A stretch of DNA of 64,000 nt from Megascapheus bottae (lineage: Eukaryota; Chordata; Mammalia; Rodentia; Geomyidae), in contig JANJXV010000024.1 in assembly GCA_024803745.1 (NCBI GenBank), positions 13,407,427-13,471,426 of the forward strand, written 5' to 3'. Below the pieces are notes generated by a model. That model saw only the letters and a list, made by a program, of their open reading frames with translations, was not told the DNA's origin and searched no databases. Within the stretch, counting starts at the first letter, position 1; every line of letters begins with the position of its first letter. Positions 46,838 through 58,814 of this stretch are shown piece after piece. A program made the position numbers and the translations under genes.

Positions 46838-46865
46838 TTCTTTCCTTCCTTTCTTTCTTTCTTTC

Positions 46866-46919
<54 letters not shown>

Positions 46920-46928
46920 ATCTTTCTT

Positions 46929-46993
<65 letters not shown>

Positions 46994-47006
46994 CCTTCCT
47001 TCCTTT
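46838..47006. repeat. Compound (TTTC)n-(CT)n-(TTCC)n microsatellite
   Basis: About 170 bases of pure pyrimidine on the plus strand: TTTC units, then about 30 CT units, then TTCC units, next to a minus-strand SINE. Confidence 0.96.
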
Positions 47007-47190
47007 CTGCTGGGGCTTGAACTCAGGGCCTGAACACTGGCCTTGGGCTTTCTCAAGGCTAGAGTACTACTACCTCCTGAGCCACAGCACTACTTCCAGC
47101 TTTTTCTATGTATGTAGTACCAAGGCATTGAACCCAGGTTTTCATGTATGCCAGGCAAGCATTCTGCCAGTAGGCCAAATTCCTGGCCCT
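47007..47190 (-). mobile_element. IDL-Geo-type SINE
   Basis: Both arms on the minus strand; the A-tail position is taken by the large pyrimidine microsatellite to the left. Confidence 0.9.
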
Positions 47191-47489
47191 TACACTTTAG
47201 ATTTCTTGTGATAAGTGGAATAAAAATGTATGAGTTAGTATTTGCTTATTATATATTACTGTTCATCTTTTTATTTCAATCTGTTTCTGTCATGTACTAA
47301 AGTGTTTCCTAATACCCAAGTCTTGTCATTCATGCTGCTTTACAAACAGAATGAATTTAGATTTAAAATAATTATATATGTGGTTTATGTCTAGTAGCTT
47401 GGTATTTTCTTTATTTTATCTGATTTTTACTCTCTTTTTCTCTCACAACCTTCTTTTGCTTTAATTTTATTTTGTGTATGTATGTGTAT
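47191..47489. other. Intergenic AT-rich sequence
   Basis: Nothing recognised. Confidence 0.45.
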
Positions 47490-47680
47490 TTGTGCCAGTA
47501 TTGGGGCTTGAACTCAGGGTCTCAAGCTCTTCCTTGGCTTTTTTGTTCATGTCTGTTGCTCTATCACTTGAGACACAGCTCTATTTCTGGCTTTTTATTG
47601 GTTATTAGGAGATAAGAGTCTCATGAATTTTTGTACTTAGGCTATCCTTGAACTGCCATCCTCAGATCTCAGTTTCCTAT
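47490..47680 (-). mobile_element. 7SL/B1-like + Geo-arm SINE, left arm truncated
   Basis: Minus strand; ends at CTCAGATCTCAGTTTCC, where the ATT array and another SINE begin. Confidence 0.82.
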
Positions 47681-47713
47681 TATTATTATTATTATTATTA
47701 TTATTGTTATTAT
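47681..47713. repeat. (ATT)n microsatellite
   Basis: About ten ATT units with one GTT, occupying the A-tail position of the minus-strand SINE to its right. Confidence 0.95.
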
Positions 47714-48706
47714 GTTGGTTATGGGGCTTGAACTTGAGGCCTGAGCACTGTTCCTGAGCTCTTTTGCTCAAGGCCTCTCTACTACTTTGGGTCACAGTCC
47801 ACTTCTGGTTTTCTAGTGGTTCTTTGGAGATAAGAGTTTCATGGAATTCCATTGTGTACAAATACCACATCTTGTTGATCCACTCATCAACTGAGGGACA
47901 TCTGAGTTGGTTCCATATCTTTGCTATGGTAAATAGTGCTGCAATGGACATCGTTGTGCTAGTGGATTTAGTATGTCCTTGTTTCTGGACAATTGGGTAA
48001 ATGCCTAGTAGTGGAATTGCTGGGTCATAGGGGAGCTCTATGTTTAGTCTTTTGAGGAACTGCCATACTGCTTTCCATAGTGGTTGAACGAGTTTGCACT
48101 CCCACCAAATTTGTTAGGAAATGGAAAGACTTAGAAAAAATCATATTAAGTGAAGTAAGCCAGGCTCAATGGTTTCCCTCATTTGTCATAATCAGTAGAA
48201 ACCTTGGGCTCTCCAAGCAGAGATTTACAATAGAACAAAACCTAGATACAGAAGCCATACAGTATGACACTAAATAAAAGGACCTCTAGGATATAGAAAC
48301 AAAAGCCATAAAATGAGTGATTGTTGTCCTTAATGTACTATGTTATCTCTCATCTCCTTTGCTGTCCCTTGGTTATCTCATATTGTTACAGTATCTCACT
48401 TTGTTATCTGATATATTGGATATATTTGTATTTGGTTATTTGAAATCTGATAGGGAAGGGGGGAAAACAAGATGAGGGGTGGGGGTGGGGGGGAGGGAAA
48501 TGGGGACAAAGACATGAGAGAGGGTGAAGTGATGCACCTTCTATGTGGTGAATATAATGTAACCCTTCTATTAATTACAATAAAATATATGAAAACAAAG
48601 AGTTTCATGGACTTTCCTCCCCAGGCTGGCTTTAAACCTTGATCCTCAGATTTCAGCCTCCTTAGTAGCTAGGATTACAGGCATGAGCCACTGGCACCTG
48701 GCTAAT
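47714..48706 (-). mobile_element. 7SL/B1-like + Geo-arm SINE, split by LINE-1
   Basis: Right arm at 47714-47845 and left arm at 48612-48706, contiguous if the LINE-1 between is removed. Confidence 0.92.
47846..48597. mobile_element. LINE-1 with 5' inversion (twin priming)
   Basis: 47846-48108 is LINE-1 ORF2 end on the minus strand. 48109-48597 is the following 3' UTR on the plus strand with an A-rich end. The two parts are nearly adjacent in LINE-1 order. Exact target duplication AAGAGTTTCATGGA at 47832-47845 and 48598-48611. Confidence 0.95.
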
Positions 48707-48711
48707 TTGAT

Positions 48712-48868
48712 TTTTTTCGGTCCTTGTGCTTGAACTCAGGGCTTAGGCACTGTCCTTGGGCTTTCTCTCTGGCTCTTTTTTTTCTGTTTATGTGATAGTG
48801 AGGAATCGAACCCAAGTTTTCATGCATGCTAGGCAAATATTCTACCACTAGACCATGCTCCTGGCCCC
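48712..48868 (-). mobile_element. IDL-Geo-type SINE, internally deleted
   Basis: Minus strand, with much of the A-box side of the right arm lost and replaced by a T-run. Confidence 0.8.
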
Positions 48869-48896
48869 TAATTTTATTTTTTTAATTTAAATTTTA

Positions 48897-49082
48897 TTTT
48901 CTTTGCCAGTCCTGGGCCTTGAACTCAGGACCTGAGCACTGTCCTTGGACTTTCTCAAGGCCAGAGCTCTACCACTTGAGCCACAGCACTATTTCCAGCT
49001 TTTTCTATGTATGTGGTACCAAGGGATTGAACGTGGGTCTTCATACATGCTAGGCAAGCACTAGGCCAAATTCTCGGTCCCA
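48897..49082 (-). mobile_element. IDL-Geo-type SINE
   Basis: Both arms on the minus strand. An 11-base deletion near the 5' end brings GCAAGCA next to CTAGGCC. Confidence 0.88.
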
Positions 49083-49287
49083 TAATTTTTTTTTTTAATG
49101 ACTCATTTCCTTTCTTCTATTGCACTGTACTACTTTGCTTTATTTTCCTGTTGTTTTATGTCAATTCTTAACTAAGTCCATTTCGTCACAATAAGTAAGC
49201 AACTAGCTGTACACTTTATTATCTCATCTTATCCTTTGTGCTTTGTTATGCATTTAATAGTACAAAATAAATTCCATATATTATTAT

Positions 49288-49738
49288 GGAAATACTTGGA
49301 AAAAGTGAAGTAAGCCAGACCCAAAGGAACATAGGCTCAATGGTTTCCCTCATTTGTAATAATTGGTACACATCTAGGACTCTCCTAGCAGAGGATTACA
49401 ATAGCTCCAAACCTAGATACATAAGGCCATAGGGAGAGTAAATGAAAGGACAGGAGCTTTATCTTGAGTGATTTGTTGTTCTTAATGTACTATGTTATTT
49501 TTCTTCCCCCTTTTTCCCTTATGGTTATCTCATATTGTTACAGTATCTGACTTTGTTACCTGGTATTTTGTATATATGTTTATTTGTTTATTTGAAATAG
49601 GAAAGGGAAGGGGGGGAAACAAGATGATTGGGAGGGGTGGGCGGGGGCAAACAGGGACAAAAACATGCAAGAAATAATGCACCTACTACCTGATGAATGT
49701 AACTGTAACCCCTCTATACATTATCCTGACAATAAAAG
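49288..49738 (+). mobile_element. LINE-1 3' UTR, 5'-truncated
   Basis: From ACTTGGAAAAAGTGAAGTAA to the GTAACTGTAACCCCTCTATA terminus and AATAAAAG. The TATCAATG block is deleted. Confidence 0.87.
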
Positions 49739-50029
49739 AAAAAAACCCTATAAAATAATAATTTCCAGTTTCTAGAGGAATTACAAAGATAATGTGTTGA
49801 GTTCTCATAAATCTCTTCTTTCCGCTCCCCATTTCCTCTATGATAACACAAGATATCTGTCCAAAGTAAGAATGCCAGCTCTGTGTATTTCTATTAACTA
49901 GACTCTGGACTTTATCTGCACTTGCAGTTACTCCATCACTGTCTTCATGTTCCCAGCTCCTAGCAAAGTACCACATTGTATTGTTATTGGTGTCTTATCT
50001 TCTCTGTTAGATGCTAGCCACTATCTTTG

Positions 50030-50660
50030 CATGAGTTTGACTGTATTGAGGCAGACTGGTCAATTGCTTTATTGAATACTATTTAATTAGGGGTTTTCTC
50101 GTATTTTTCTCATGATCAGATTGAGGTTAATGGTCTTTCTGGTAGGAAGATCATAGAGGTGAAGGATTCTTCTCATCACATCATTTCAGGAGGTTCAGCA
50201 CTTTTATCTGACATCCCTGGCCATATATTAACCTCTATTGCTTGGTTCAAGTAGCATGCACTAGGTTTTCCATTTATAATCTTTCTCTCTTTCTATGCTT
50301 CAGTGTTAGAAATGAGTCTTTGAGTCAAAGGAAGAAGAATTTAAATTCTACCTACTGGAGTGGGAGTGTCTCCATAGATATTTGGTTCTTATCTAAGGGG
50401 GATTTATCTCTTCACTCCCATTTATTTATTTGTTTAATCATTATATTGTTAAAGACTGGCATATTTACTTTGTACTGTGGATTAAACTGTGTAATTTGGT
50501 TCAGTTTATCCTAACTTTGGCAATTTGTAACTCTTTCCATTGCTTTCCTATGCCACTTTAACAGGTCATACTTAGATTTTTTGAGTACTTTCTTACTTTT
50601 TGGCACTACCTGTAGTGCCAGGTTTACCTTGATATGCTCCCTTCCCTAAACTAGTCAATC
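50030..50660 (+). mobile_element. Probable ancient mammalian interspersed repeat
   Basis: CATGATCAGATTGAGGTTAA, TTTATTTATTTGTTTAATCA and CACTTTCTTACT-like blocks recall an old LINE-type 3' region shared by mammals. Named only from memory. Confidence 0.35.
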
Positions 50661-50693
50661 ATCTTTTTTTTACAAAAATAACTGTTTTGTTTA

Positions 50694-50867
50694 TTTTTTT
50701 TGCCAGTTCAGGGGACTGAACTCAGGGCCTGAGCACTGTCCTTGGGCTTTCCTCAAGGCTACAGCTCTACCACTTGAGCCACAGCACCACTTCTGGCTTT
50801 TCTTTGTATGTGGTACTGAGGAATTGAACCCAGATCTTCGTGCATGCTAGGTAACCACTCTATTACC
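50694..50867 (-). mobile_element. IDL-Geo-type SINE, 5'-truncated at insertion
   Basis: Poly-T, whole right arm, left arm lacking about its first 20 bases. Exact target duplication CTGTTTTGTTTA at 50682-50693 and 50868-50879. Confidence 0.9.
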
Positions 50868-51308
50868 CTGTTTTGTTTAATTTTTTATTGAAAGATCTTA
50901 TTAACACTGATTTTTACATCATATTTAACAAACAAGTATTTAAGAAGGGAATATCTATATGCACTGGCACATAAATTTTAGAACATAATTAAAATAAAGC
51001 TGACAGTTTGTATGTCATAGATACATATCGATCTATATAACATTATATCTATAGGATATATATCCCATCATAGATTTTTATGGCTATGTAGTTATGTTTA
51101 TATCTCCAAGACCATGTCAATAACCTTGGGTACCCAAATATTGAGTCATTGTTCTTGTACTGTTTGGATCTAATATCCACACGTCAAGGATACCATGTGC
51201 CTTTTGTTTCTTTGATCTTGACTTAATCTTGCTCATCCCAATTTGCTCTAGTTTCATCCACTTCCCAGTGAATGCCATTATTTTATCTTGTCTGGAATGT
51301 AGAATTCC

Positions 51309-51313
<5 letters not shown>

Positions 51314-51352
<39 letters not shown>
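51314..51352. repeat. (TG)n microsatellite inside LINE-1
   Basis: About 20 TG units at a site where the LINE-1 reads ATACACA next to ATGGAATTC. Confidence 0.96.
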
Positions 51353-51355
<3 letters not shown>

Positions 51356-52553
51356 TGCACATATGTTGTATCCATTCATGTGTAGTGGGGCATCTGGATT
51401 GGTTCCATCACTTGGCTAGTGCAGCAATGAACATGACTGTGCAGGTGTCCTTATGATACCCTGGGTTATGATGCTCAGGGTAGATGCCCAGGAGTGGTAT
51501 GGTGGGATCGTAGGGAAGGTCTATTTTTAGTTGTTTTGAGAAACCTTCAAACTACCTTCCAGAGTGGATTACAAGTTTACATTCCCACCAGCAGTGCAAT
51601 AGGGTTCCTCTTTTTCCACATCCCTGCCAGCATTTGTCGTTGTCTGAATTCAAAATATTGGCCGTTCTGATTGGGACAAGGTGGTATCTTAGGGTTGTTT
51701 TTATTTGCATTTCCTTTATGACCAGGGATGATGAGCATTTTCTCATATGTTTCTTTACCATTTGAATCTCTTCTTTTGATAGGTCTCTGTTTAGTTCCCT
51801 TGCCCACTTAGTGATTAGTTTGTTGAGTTGGGGGTGGGATTAGTTTCTTGAGTTCCCTGTAGATACTTGATATAAAGCATTCATCTGATGTATTATTGGT
51901 AAGTATCTTGTCTCAGTTGGTTGGCTGTCTTTATATTTTAGTAGCTATGCCTTTGTCTGTGCAGAAACTTTTTTATTTTTAGGTAGTTCCATTTGTCAAG
52001 TCTCTCTCCAATCTGTTGTGACCCTGGGACTCTGTTCAAGAAGTTTTTGCCTGTGCCTATGAGTTCCAGTATCTCTCCTACTCTATCATGTAGGAGTTTC
52101 AGGGTTTCAGGTTTGATATTAAGGTCTTTGATCCATTTTGAATTAATGTTTGTGCATGGCCACAGGCTGGAATCAATTTTTAATTTTCTGCATGTGGCTG
52201 CCCGGTTTTCCCAGCACCAATAATTGAAGAGGCTGTGCTTATTCCACTGTGTATCTCTGGCTGCTTTGTCCAATATAAGTTGACTGTGGGTATGTGATTT
52301 TATTTCTGGACCTTCTATTCTGCTCCATTGACTATCGGTATATGGTTTTATTTCTGGATCTTCTATTCGGTTCCATCTTCTGGCCAATTTTTGTGCAAAT
52401 ATCAAGCTGTTTTTGTTATTATGGCTCTATAGTAGAGTTTGAAGTGTGGTATTGTAATACCACCTGCGTTGTTCTTTTCGCCTAGAATTGCTTTGGCTCT
52501 TCCATATGAACCTTTGGATTACACCTTCTGTTTCAGTAAAGAATGTCCTTGGA

Positions 52554-53551
52554 GAGAGACTTCTCTAAGAAGAAATAAGAATGGCCTATAGACACACGAA
52601 GAAATGCTTGACATCTCTGCCCAGAAAAGAAATGCAAATCAAAACAACTTTGAGATTCCACCTCACTCCAGTTAGAATGGCCATGATCAAGAAATCTAAT
52701 AACAACAGATGCTGGCAGAGATGTGGCCAGGAGGGGATGCTACTACACTGTTGGTGGGAGTGTAAACTAGTTCAACCACTATGGAAAGCAGTATGGCAGT
52801 TCCTCAAAAGACTAAACATAGAGCTCCCCTATGACCCAGCAATTCCACTCCTTGGCATTTACCCAAATGTTGAGAAACAAGGACATACTAAAGCCACTAG
52901 CACAATGATGTTCACTGCAGCACTATTTACCATAGCCAAGACATGGAGCCAACCCAGATGCCCCTCAGGGTAGATGGATGAATCAAGAAGATGTGGCACT
53001 TATACACAATGGAATTCTATGCTGCCATCAAGAAGAATGACATTGCCCCATTTGTAAGGAAATGGAAGGACTTGGAAAAAGTGAAGCAAGCCAGATCCAA
53101 AGGAACACAGGCTCAGTGGTTTCCCTCATTTGTAATAATTAGTACATATCTAGGACTCACCTAGCAGAGATTACAATAGCTCAAATCCTAGGTACATAAG
53201 GTCATATAGGATGAGACTAAATGGAAGGATCTCTAGGATATGGAAACAAGAGCTTTATTTGAGTGATTGTTGTTCTTGATGTACTATCTTATTTCTCTTC
53301 CTTTTTTTTGCCCTTTGGTTAATCTCATATTGTTATTATATCTGACTTTGTTACCTGGTATATATTATATATATGTTTATTTGTCTATTTGAAATAGGGA
53401 AGTAAGGGGGGGAAACAAGATGATTGGGAGGGGGTGGAGGGAGGGAAATGGGGACAAAAACATGAGAAGGGTATCAATGTGTAGAAGTAATGCACCTACT
53501 ACCTGGCAGACTATAACTGTAACCCCTCTATACATTACCCCGACAATTAAA
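52554..53551 (+). mobile_element. LINE-1 3' end nested in opposite-strand LINE-1
   Basis: Plus-strand ORF2 C-terminus (frame 52581-52973 with LLHCWWECKLVQPLWK and ELPYDPAIPLLGIYP) plus 3' UTR and A-rich end. Exact 16-base target duplication AAAGAATGTCCTTGGA at 52538-52553 and 53552-53567. The ORF2 part is open for 130 codons, so it is fairly young, but it is 5'-truncated and cannot move. Confidence 0.96.
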
Positions 53552-53998
53552 AAAGAATGTCCTTGGAATTTTGATGGGGAATTCACTGAAATTGCATATC
53601 AATTTTGGCAGTATGGCCATTTTCACTATGTTGGTTCTCCCTATCCATAGCATGGGATGTCATTGCATTTCCTGGTATCTTCTTTGATTTTTTTTCTTTA
53701 GGCTTTTATCGTTCCTTTACATCTTTGGTTAGGTTAATTCCTAAATATTTTATTCTTTTGGGGGATATTGCAAATGGGTTCATTTTCTTGATTTCTCTTT
53801 CTGTTTGTGTATTGTTGGCATACATAAAGGCTACTGACTGTTGAAGGTTCATTTTGTATCCTGCCACTTTGCCAAAGTGATTTATTAGTTCTAGGAGTTT
53901 GAGAGTGAAATTTATTGGGTCATTCAGGTATAGGATCATGTCATATGCAAATAGGGATAGTTTAATTTCTTCTTTCCCTGTTTGTTTATTTTTTTATT

Positions 53999-54070
53999 AG
54001 GGCTGGAATTGAACCTAGGGCTCATACATACGAGATCATCATTCCACACTGAGCTATATCTTCCAGCCCA
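53999..54070 (-). mobile_element. ID-like monomer
   Basis: Plus strand reads GGGCTGGAATTGAACCTAGG, then TGAGCTATATCTTCCAGCCC, the complement of an ID monomer. Confidence 0.7.
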
Positions 54071-54258
54071 GTGTTGTTGAAAATTGTATTTAAAATATAA
54101 ATATAGGTCCTGAAGTTGTTTATTCTTGCCTGCTAGGGTATCATTGTTTTTAGGGTTTTTTGTTTGTTTTTCAGTAGACAGCTTTTACTTCCTCTTGTGC
54201 CATCAGCAGTTAATGGGTTTAAAATTGATGAAAGCGCTGAGTCTTTTCAGTTTCTTTT

Positions 54259-54335
54259 TTCCTTCCTTCCTTCCTTCCTTCCTTCCTTCCTTCCTTCCTT
54301 CCTCCCTTCCTCCCTTCCTCCCTTCCTCCCTTCTT
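54259..54335. repeat. (TTCC)n / (CCTCCCTT)n microsatellite
   Basis: TTCC units passing into CCTCCCTT units, at the tail of a minus-strand SINE. Confidence 0.95.
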
Positions 54336-54351
54336 TTCTTTCTCTTCTATT

Positions 54352-54572
54352 GTGTATTGGTACTGGGGTTTAAACTTAGGGCCTGGATCCCTGTCCCTTT
54401 TTGCTCAAGGTTAGTGCTTTACCACTTGAGCCATAGCTCCGCTTCTAGCTTATTGGTGGCCACCTGAAGGTAAGCACCTTATGGACTTTCCTGCCCTGCT
54501 GGCATCAAATCCCAATCAGATCTGAGCCAAGAGTAGCTTGGACTAAGGACATGAGCCACTGCTAACTGGCTT
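54352..54572 (-). mobile_element. 7SL/B1-like + Geo-arm SINE, diverged
   Basis: Right arm GGTACTGGGGTTTAAACTTA; left arm ending GACATGAGCCACTGCTAACT. Confidence 0.82.
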
Positions 54573-55369
54573 TCTTCAGCTTTTCTTAAATCCTTGCTAG
54601 GTCTCTAGTTTGCCTCCTCTTATGTGCAAAGTGAAGGACCTTCCCAGACTTGCAGTTTCGTTTGCTCTTTACATCCTAGGTCTAGTCTTGGCCTGTCCCG
54701 TTGCCTTTCTATAAAACCAAAAGTTCAGCCTTCTTTGGTTTTTAATCCCCTTGAGTTTTACCTGTAAAAATCCATCCATGGCTTACAGACACTCAAAAAA
54801 ATATCTCACCTCTGACGATGTTTCAAAGGTCCTTATTTCCAGGACTTCGGACTCCCACCTCATCTCCTTCATCTACAATTTTCTTTCTTTTGCCAGGAAT
54901 CATTTTAACCAATTCCACAGCCTCCAGCTGCTTCATCTTGAGAGCAGAGAGTGCTACACTAATAGCAGGCAGTTCTCCGGGTACAATTTATGGCTTCACA
55001 GTTGTGAAAATTACAGTCATTTACAGTCTTCTCCATTAGTGCCCTGACCCCTTCCCATTATGCCTGCATGGTTTTGGTTCCTGGTGTCTAAAACTTCTTG
55101 TTGCTTTCCTTACCTGATCTCTCCAAGCTGAAAATGTTTCTTTTCCATTTCTTAGGAATCATCTGACCTACAGACCTACTAAGTAGTAAAACCTCTGTTT
55201 GTTTTCTGTTATTGACTTTACTAATTCTTCTATCCCAGACCTGTGTTTTTCCATAGTTAGTTCCTCCAGAGAGGAGAGATGACCAGTGAATCTAGAGGCT
55301 TCTCAAGAGTCCTATCTCATAAGCCAGTACTTCTCTACTACAAGATAATGACATTTAAAATCTTTCTTA
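54573..55369. other. Intergenic sequence, unassigned
   Basis: No gene recognised. Frames at 54751-55047 and 54818-55039 overlap and have no known match. Confidence 0.4.
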
Positions 55370-55568
55370 TCGGGGCCGGGAGTTTGGCCTAGTGGTTAAA
55401 GTGCTTGCCTAGCATGCATGAAGACCCGGGTTCGATTCCTCGGTACCACATACATAGAAAAAAAAGCCGGAAGTGGTGCTGAGGCTCAAGTGGTAGAGCT
55501 CTAGCCTTGAGAAAGTCCAAGGACAGTGCTCAGGCCCTGAGCTCAAGCCCAGGACTGGCAAAAAAATA
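55370..55568 (+). mobile_element. IDL-Geo-type SINE, near-consensus
   Basis: Full TTAAAG-subtype dimer with canonical B box GGTTCGATTCC. Exact target duplication AAAATCTTTCTTA at 55357-55369 and 55569-55581. Confidence 0.96.
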
Positions 55569-55581
55569 AAAATCTTTCTTA

Positions 55582-56828
55582 CCACCAGCCCAATGCTGTG
55601 TCAGACATAGATGTGGCTCCTTGTGTTTCCAGGTTTGTGAATCCTACCACTTCTCTACCTAGTGTAGAGGCTAATTTGGAGGTGTTAAGGGATCCTGGGG
55701 CCTCAGAGAGCTTGACTTCTACCCCGCCCCCCCCCCCCCTGCTCTCTCCCTAGCCAGTACAGATAAGTTTCAAGTTTTAGAATACATCAGAATCTCTTTG
55801 AGGACTTGTTGAGACTCAGATTTCTAAGTTCCTTTCCAGATTCAGGGGAACTGAGACCACGTTTTGTTAAATTCTCCCAGACAGCTGCTCCTGCCTCTGG
55901 GCAGGTGGCTGAAGCTTGAGTTCCTTCTCAGCAGCTGTCCAGTGTCCATCTTGCTAAGTTATCCATTCCTCCCGCTGCTCTTGCTCCTCACTGGCTTCTG
56001 TTCTCAGCTCCATGCCCCTCCCGTGTGCTCATTTCCAGGCTCCGGTCTCTGAGTTTCATCTTAGCTCCAAGCCTTTCCACCCACCCCATTGGTTTTTCCT
56101 CGTCCCTGTCACCCAGTTAGGAACCCCTTCTCTAGCTCTGGACTCTCCGGGTCCTGAATTCAGTACCCAAACCTTAATCTGCCTTGCAGGGTTGTCCAGA
56201 TGAACTCTTTTTGCAAATCTACCACAAAATTCTCACTTGAGTTTCCCAAGCTAAATAGTTATTGCTTTATCTTGAAACTGCCTTCATGTAAGATCATTTG
56301 CATAGATGAGTATGGACTTTTTCCTTTTGTCTCTGACACCTCAAGTTATTACCATGAGCATCAGAGAGGTTCTAGAATGGATTTGTTTTAAACTCTTACT
56401 TATCTATTACTTGCTCTCTGAGAGTGCATCTTGCTAATCTTAAGATGGAAGGACAAGCTGGGACAGAGGTGAGGAGACAGACCAGTACATCCCAGTTTGC
56501 ACTGCTAGCAGATTTTTTTTCTGTTTTATTAAATCACGTGAGTATCTGATCACCCAGCTTAAATCCTAAATAGACACAACAAATATAGCTTCCTCCTATC
56601 TTCATTTTTTTCAAAACAGTTACATCTCTATTTATTCTTTCAAGTATTTCTTTCCTGTAATCTAGCCTGGTTTCTAAAATTTCAATGATTTTAAGGACTA
56701 GCTTTTTTTCCCTTTCTTTCTCCCTTAAGCCCTTGTTATTTTCCTACTTGCCATTTCCAATCTAAGTCTGTCACCAGGGCAACCGCCTCCACTCCCCCAG
56801 GGGCTCAACCCTGAGCCCTGGGCAGAGG
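55582..56828. other. Intergenic unique sequence
   Basis: No gene or recent repeat. C-run at 55728-55739. Confidence 0.45.
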
Positions 56829-56830
56829 CC

Positions 56831-56898
<68 letters not shown>

Positions 56899-56911
56899 CC
56901 CCCCCCCCCCG
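56829..56911. repeat. (CT)n microsatellite followed by C-run
   Basis: About 33 CT units and then about 15 C. Confidence 0.96.
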
Positions 56912-58249
56912 TTCCAATTGGATTTTCAGACCCAAATGCTCCAGGTGCAGTCTGATTGTCTTTTATTTATTTATTTTTCCTCTCTTTTTCTTTCTCACCC
57001 ATCCACACCCCCTTTGTTTTTTGGCCTCTGGGTTTGTGATTATTCAAGTTTTTTTTACCCACCTAGGTTAAAGCAGCTATATTGCCAATTTAATTCTCCC
57101 TTTCTCTCATCCCTCCTTGGTCTCTGTTCTGTTCAGTCCACTGTGATAATCAAGACTTATTGATTAAAATTTCCAGAGGGCCCCCAAGAAAGTGAGAGAG
57201 GGGGGAGGAGGAGGCAGGGAGAAACAGAGGGGGGTTTCTTTGGACATCTTGTGGTCAAGATACAGGTTTTATAGCATAGTCTAAGAGCTTGTCCTTTACT
57301 ATTTTTTTTAATATAAGGCAATATAGGTCTTTCTTTTATAATCTATAGAACTTTAAAAATATATTTAACTTAATACAACATACAAAATATTAGCAGTACC
57401 ATTGTTTTTACTGTAGTATAACTTTTGCATCCATGAGCCAGCCTGTCTTTCCCAAGTGTCCTGAACGCAGGACATACTCTGTTACCAAGTGCCAGTCCTG
57501 CAATGCAATGACATGTGTCATAAAGACTTTTCTTGTGTGACTGTGTGGAAATAAAGAAAAAAGAAAAGAGGGGGGAAAAGGGAGAGAAAAGAAAAGAAAT
57601 AAAAAAGGTCAGGTTTCAGCTCACAGACTTTCTTGGGGAAGGGCTATCATTTCCCATCTTATGTTTCTTACTTTTTTTTTCTGCTAAAATGTCTTTTTAT
57701 GATCCTTGTGGAGCTCCCATGTTTGATTAAACCTGTGAACTCAAAACCCCTTGGCTCCATCTCTCTCTTCCATCAGTTTTAAAGCTAAAAATCAGAGCTC
57801 ACTGTTTTGAGGTGAACTTCCTCTGACCCCAGAAACAAATCTGCCTCTCCAAGAACACTAGATTCCTAATCCCACCAAGGACATCCAGTCCCCATCCCAG
57901 GCCAGCGCAGGCCCCACACTTCCCACGTGAGCCGACACCCAGGAATGCAGCTGCATGGAGAGCTGCACGAGCAACCAAGGTCCCTCATGTGTGCGCTCAC
58001 ACTGGTTCTGCCAATCCCGGCCAGATGTTACACTGTCTGCAGAGTTCCTGACCTTTCCACTCAGAATCCCTCACTTCCCTTCCTCTCTGGCAAAGGGTCT
58101 GGATGCTGAAAAGAACTCAGAAACATCCCTGATCCCCAGCCCTTCTTCTTTAAAGAGATACTCTTGCTAATGGCAGAGGAGAAATCTAAATTTTCATGAA
58201 GTGGAGAACAAAAGTAATCTAGATAAATGATTGGTTATTTTTGAGATAG
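56912..58249. other. Intergenic unique sequence
   Basis: No gene recognised. Confidence 0.45.
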
Positions 58250-58510
58250 AATTTCATTTTTTCTTTTCATGGCCTAGCTTAGATCACAATCTTCCAAACA
58301 TTTCTGCCTTGAACTTCTATCCTCTCAATCTCTGTCTCTTGAGCAGTTAGAATAATAGGTGGCTGTGCTTGGTTATGTTTTCATTTTTTTTTTTTTGGAC
58401 TCAGGGTCTTAGTATGTAGTATGTAAATGCCAAGGCTGGCCTGGCATTTACAGTCTTCCTACTTCAACTTTTCTAGTGCTGGGGTTACAGGCATGCACTA
58501 CATTGTCTTT
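58250..58510 (-). mobile_element. Two B1-like arms, old
   Basis: 58250-58372 and 58388-58510 each end on the complement of a 7SL-type start. The second has CTAGTGCTGGGGTTACAGGC. Confidence 0.65.
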
Positions 58511-58814
58511 CTTTGTATAGTTTCATGGCTCTACCTTCATTTAGCCATAGCCAAATTCCTTCCCATGGCATTTCCCTACAGGGAATAGCGAATTCCCCCA
58601 AACCCAATCTTACCTCTGTCTCTTTCCCCAAACTACCTTCAAATTTCATCTTCTTTAGCTCCTCTCCAGCTCATCTCAGAGGTTGAAAGTACATGACCCA
58701 AAGAATGCCTCCCTCTTCTTCCATGCCCTGCTCTGTTAGAGGACTACCAGAGGACATTGTCTTACATGTTCTAAAAACCAAAAAGAAAAGCGTAGTTCTA
58801 TTTGTAGGTCTAAA

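Larger units (their letters stand above)
51065..53998 (-). mobile_element. LINE-1 ORF2 (RT to C-terminus) and 3' end, host of a nested LINE-1
   Basis: The minus strand encodes broken ORF2: RT-domain peptides with [14 protein letters not shown] at 53706-53939, then TINSKWIKDLN-type sequence at 51938-52405 and LLHCWWECKLV at 51552-51761. Frameshifts and stops make it inactive. It is split at 52554-53551 by a plus-strand LINE-1, and a TG array lies at 51314-51352. Confidence 0.92.

Noticed and set aside
46720..47211. 163-codon plus-strand open frame
   Set aside because: Made of microsatellite and SINE sequence.
52581..52973. 130-codon frame similar to reverse transcriptase-type protein
   Set aside because: As a host gene: it is the C-terminal end of a 5'-truncated LINE-1 ORF2, annotated as a mobile element.
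55371..55460. tRNA-like sequence with A and B boxes
   Set aside because: It is the left arm of a SINE: a right arm, A-tail and target duplication follow, and no tRNA fold with acceptor stem is expected.
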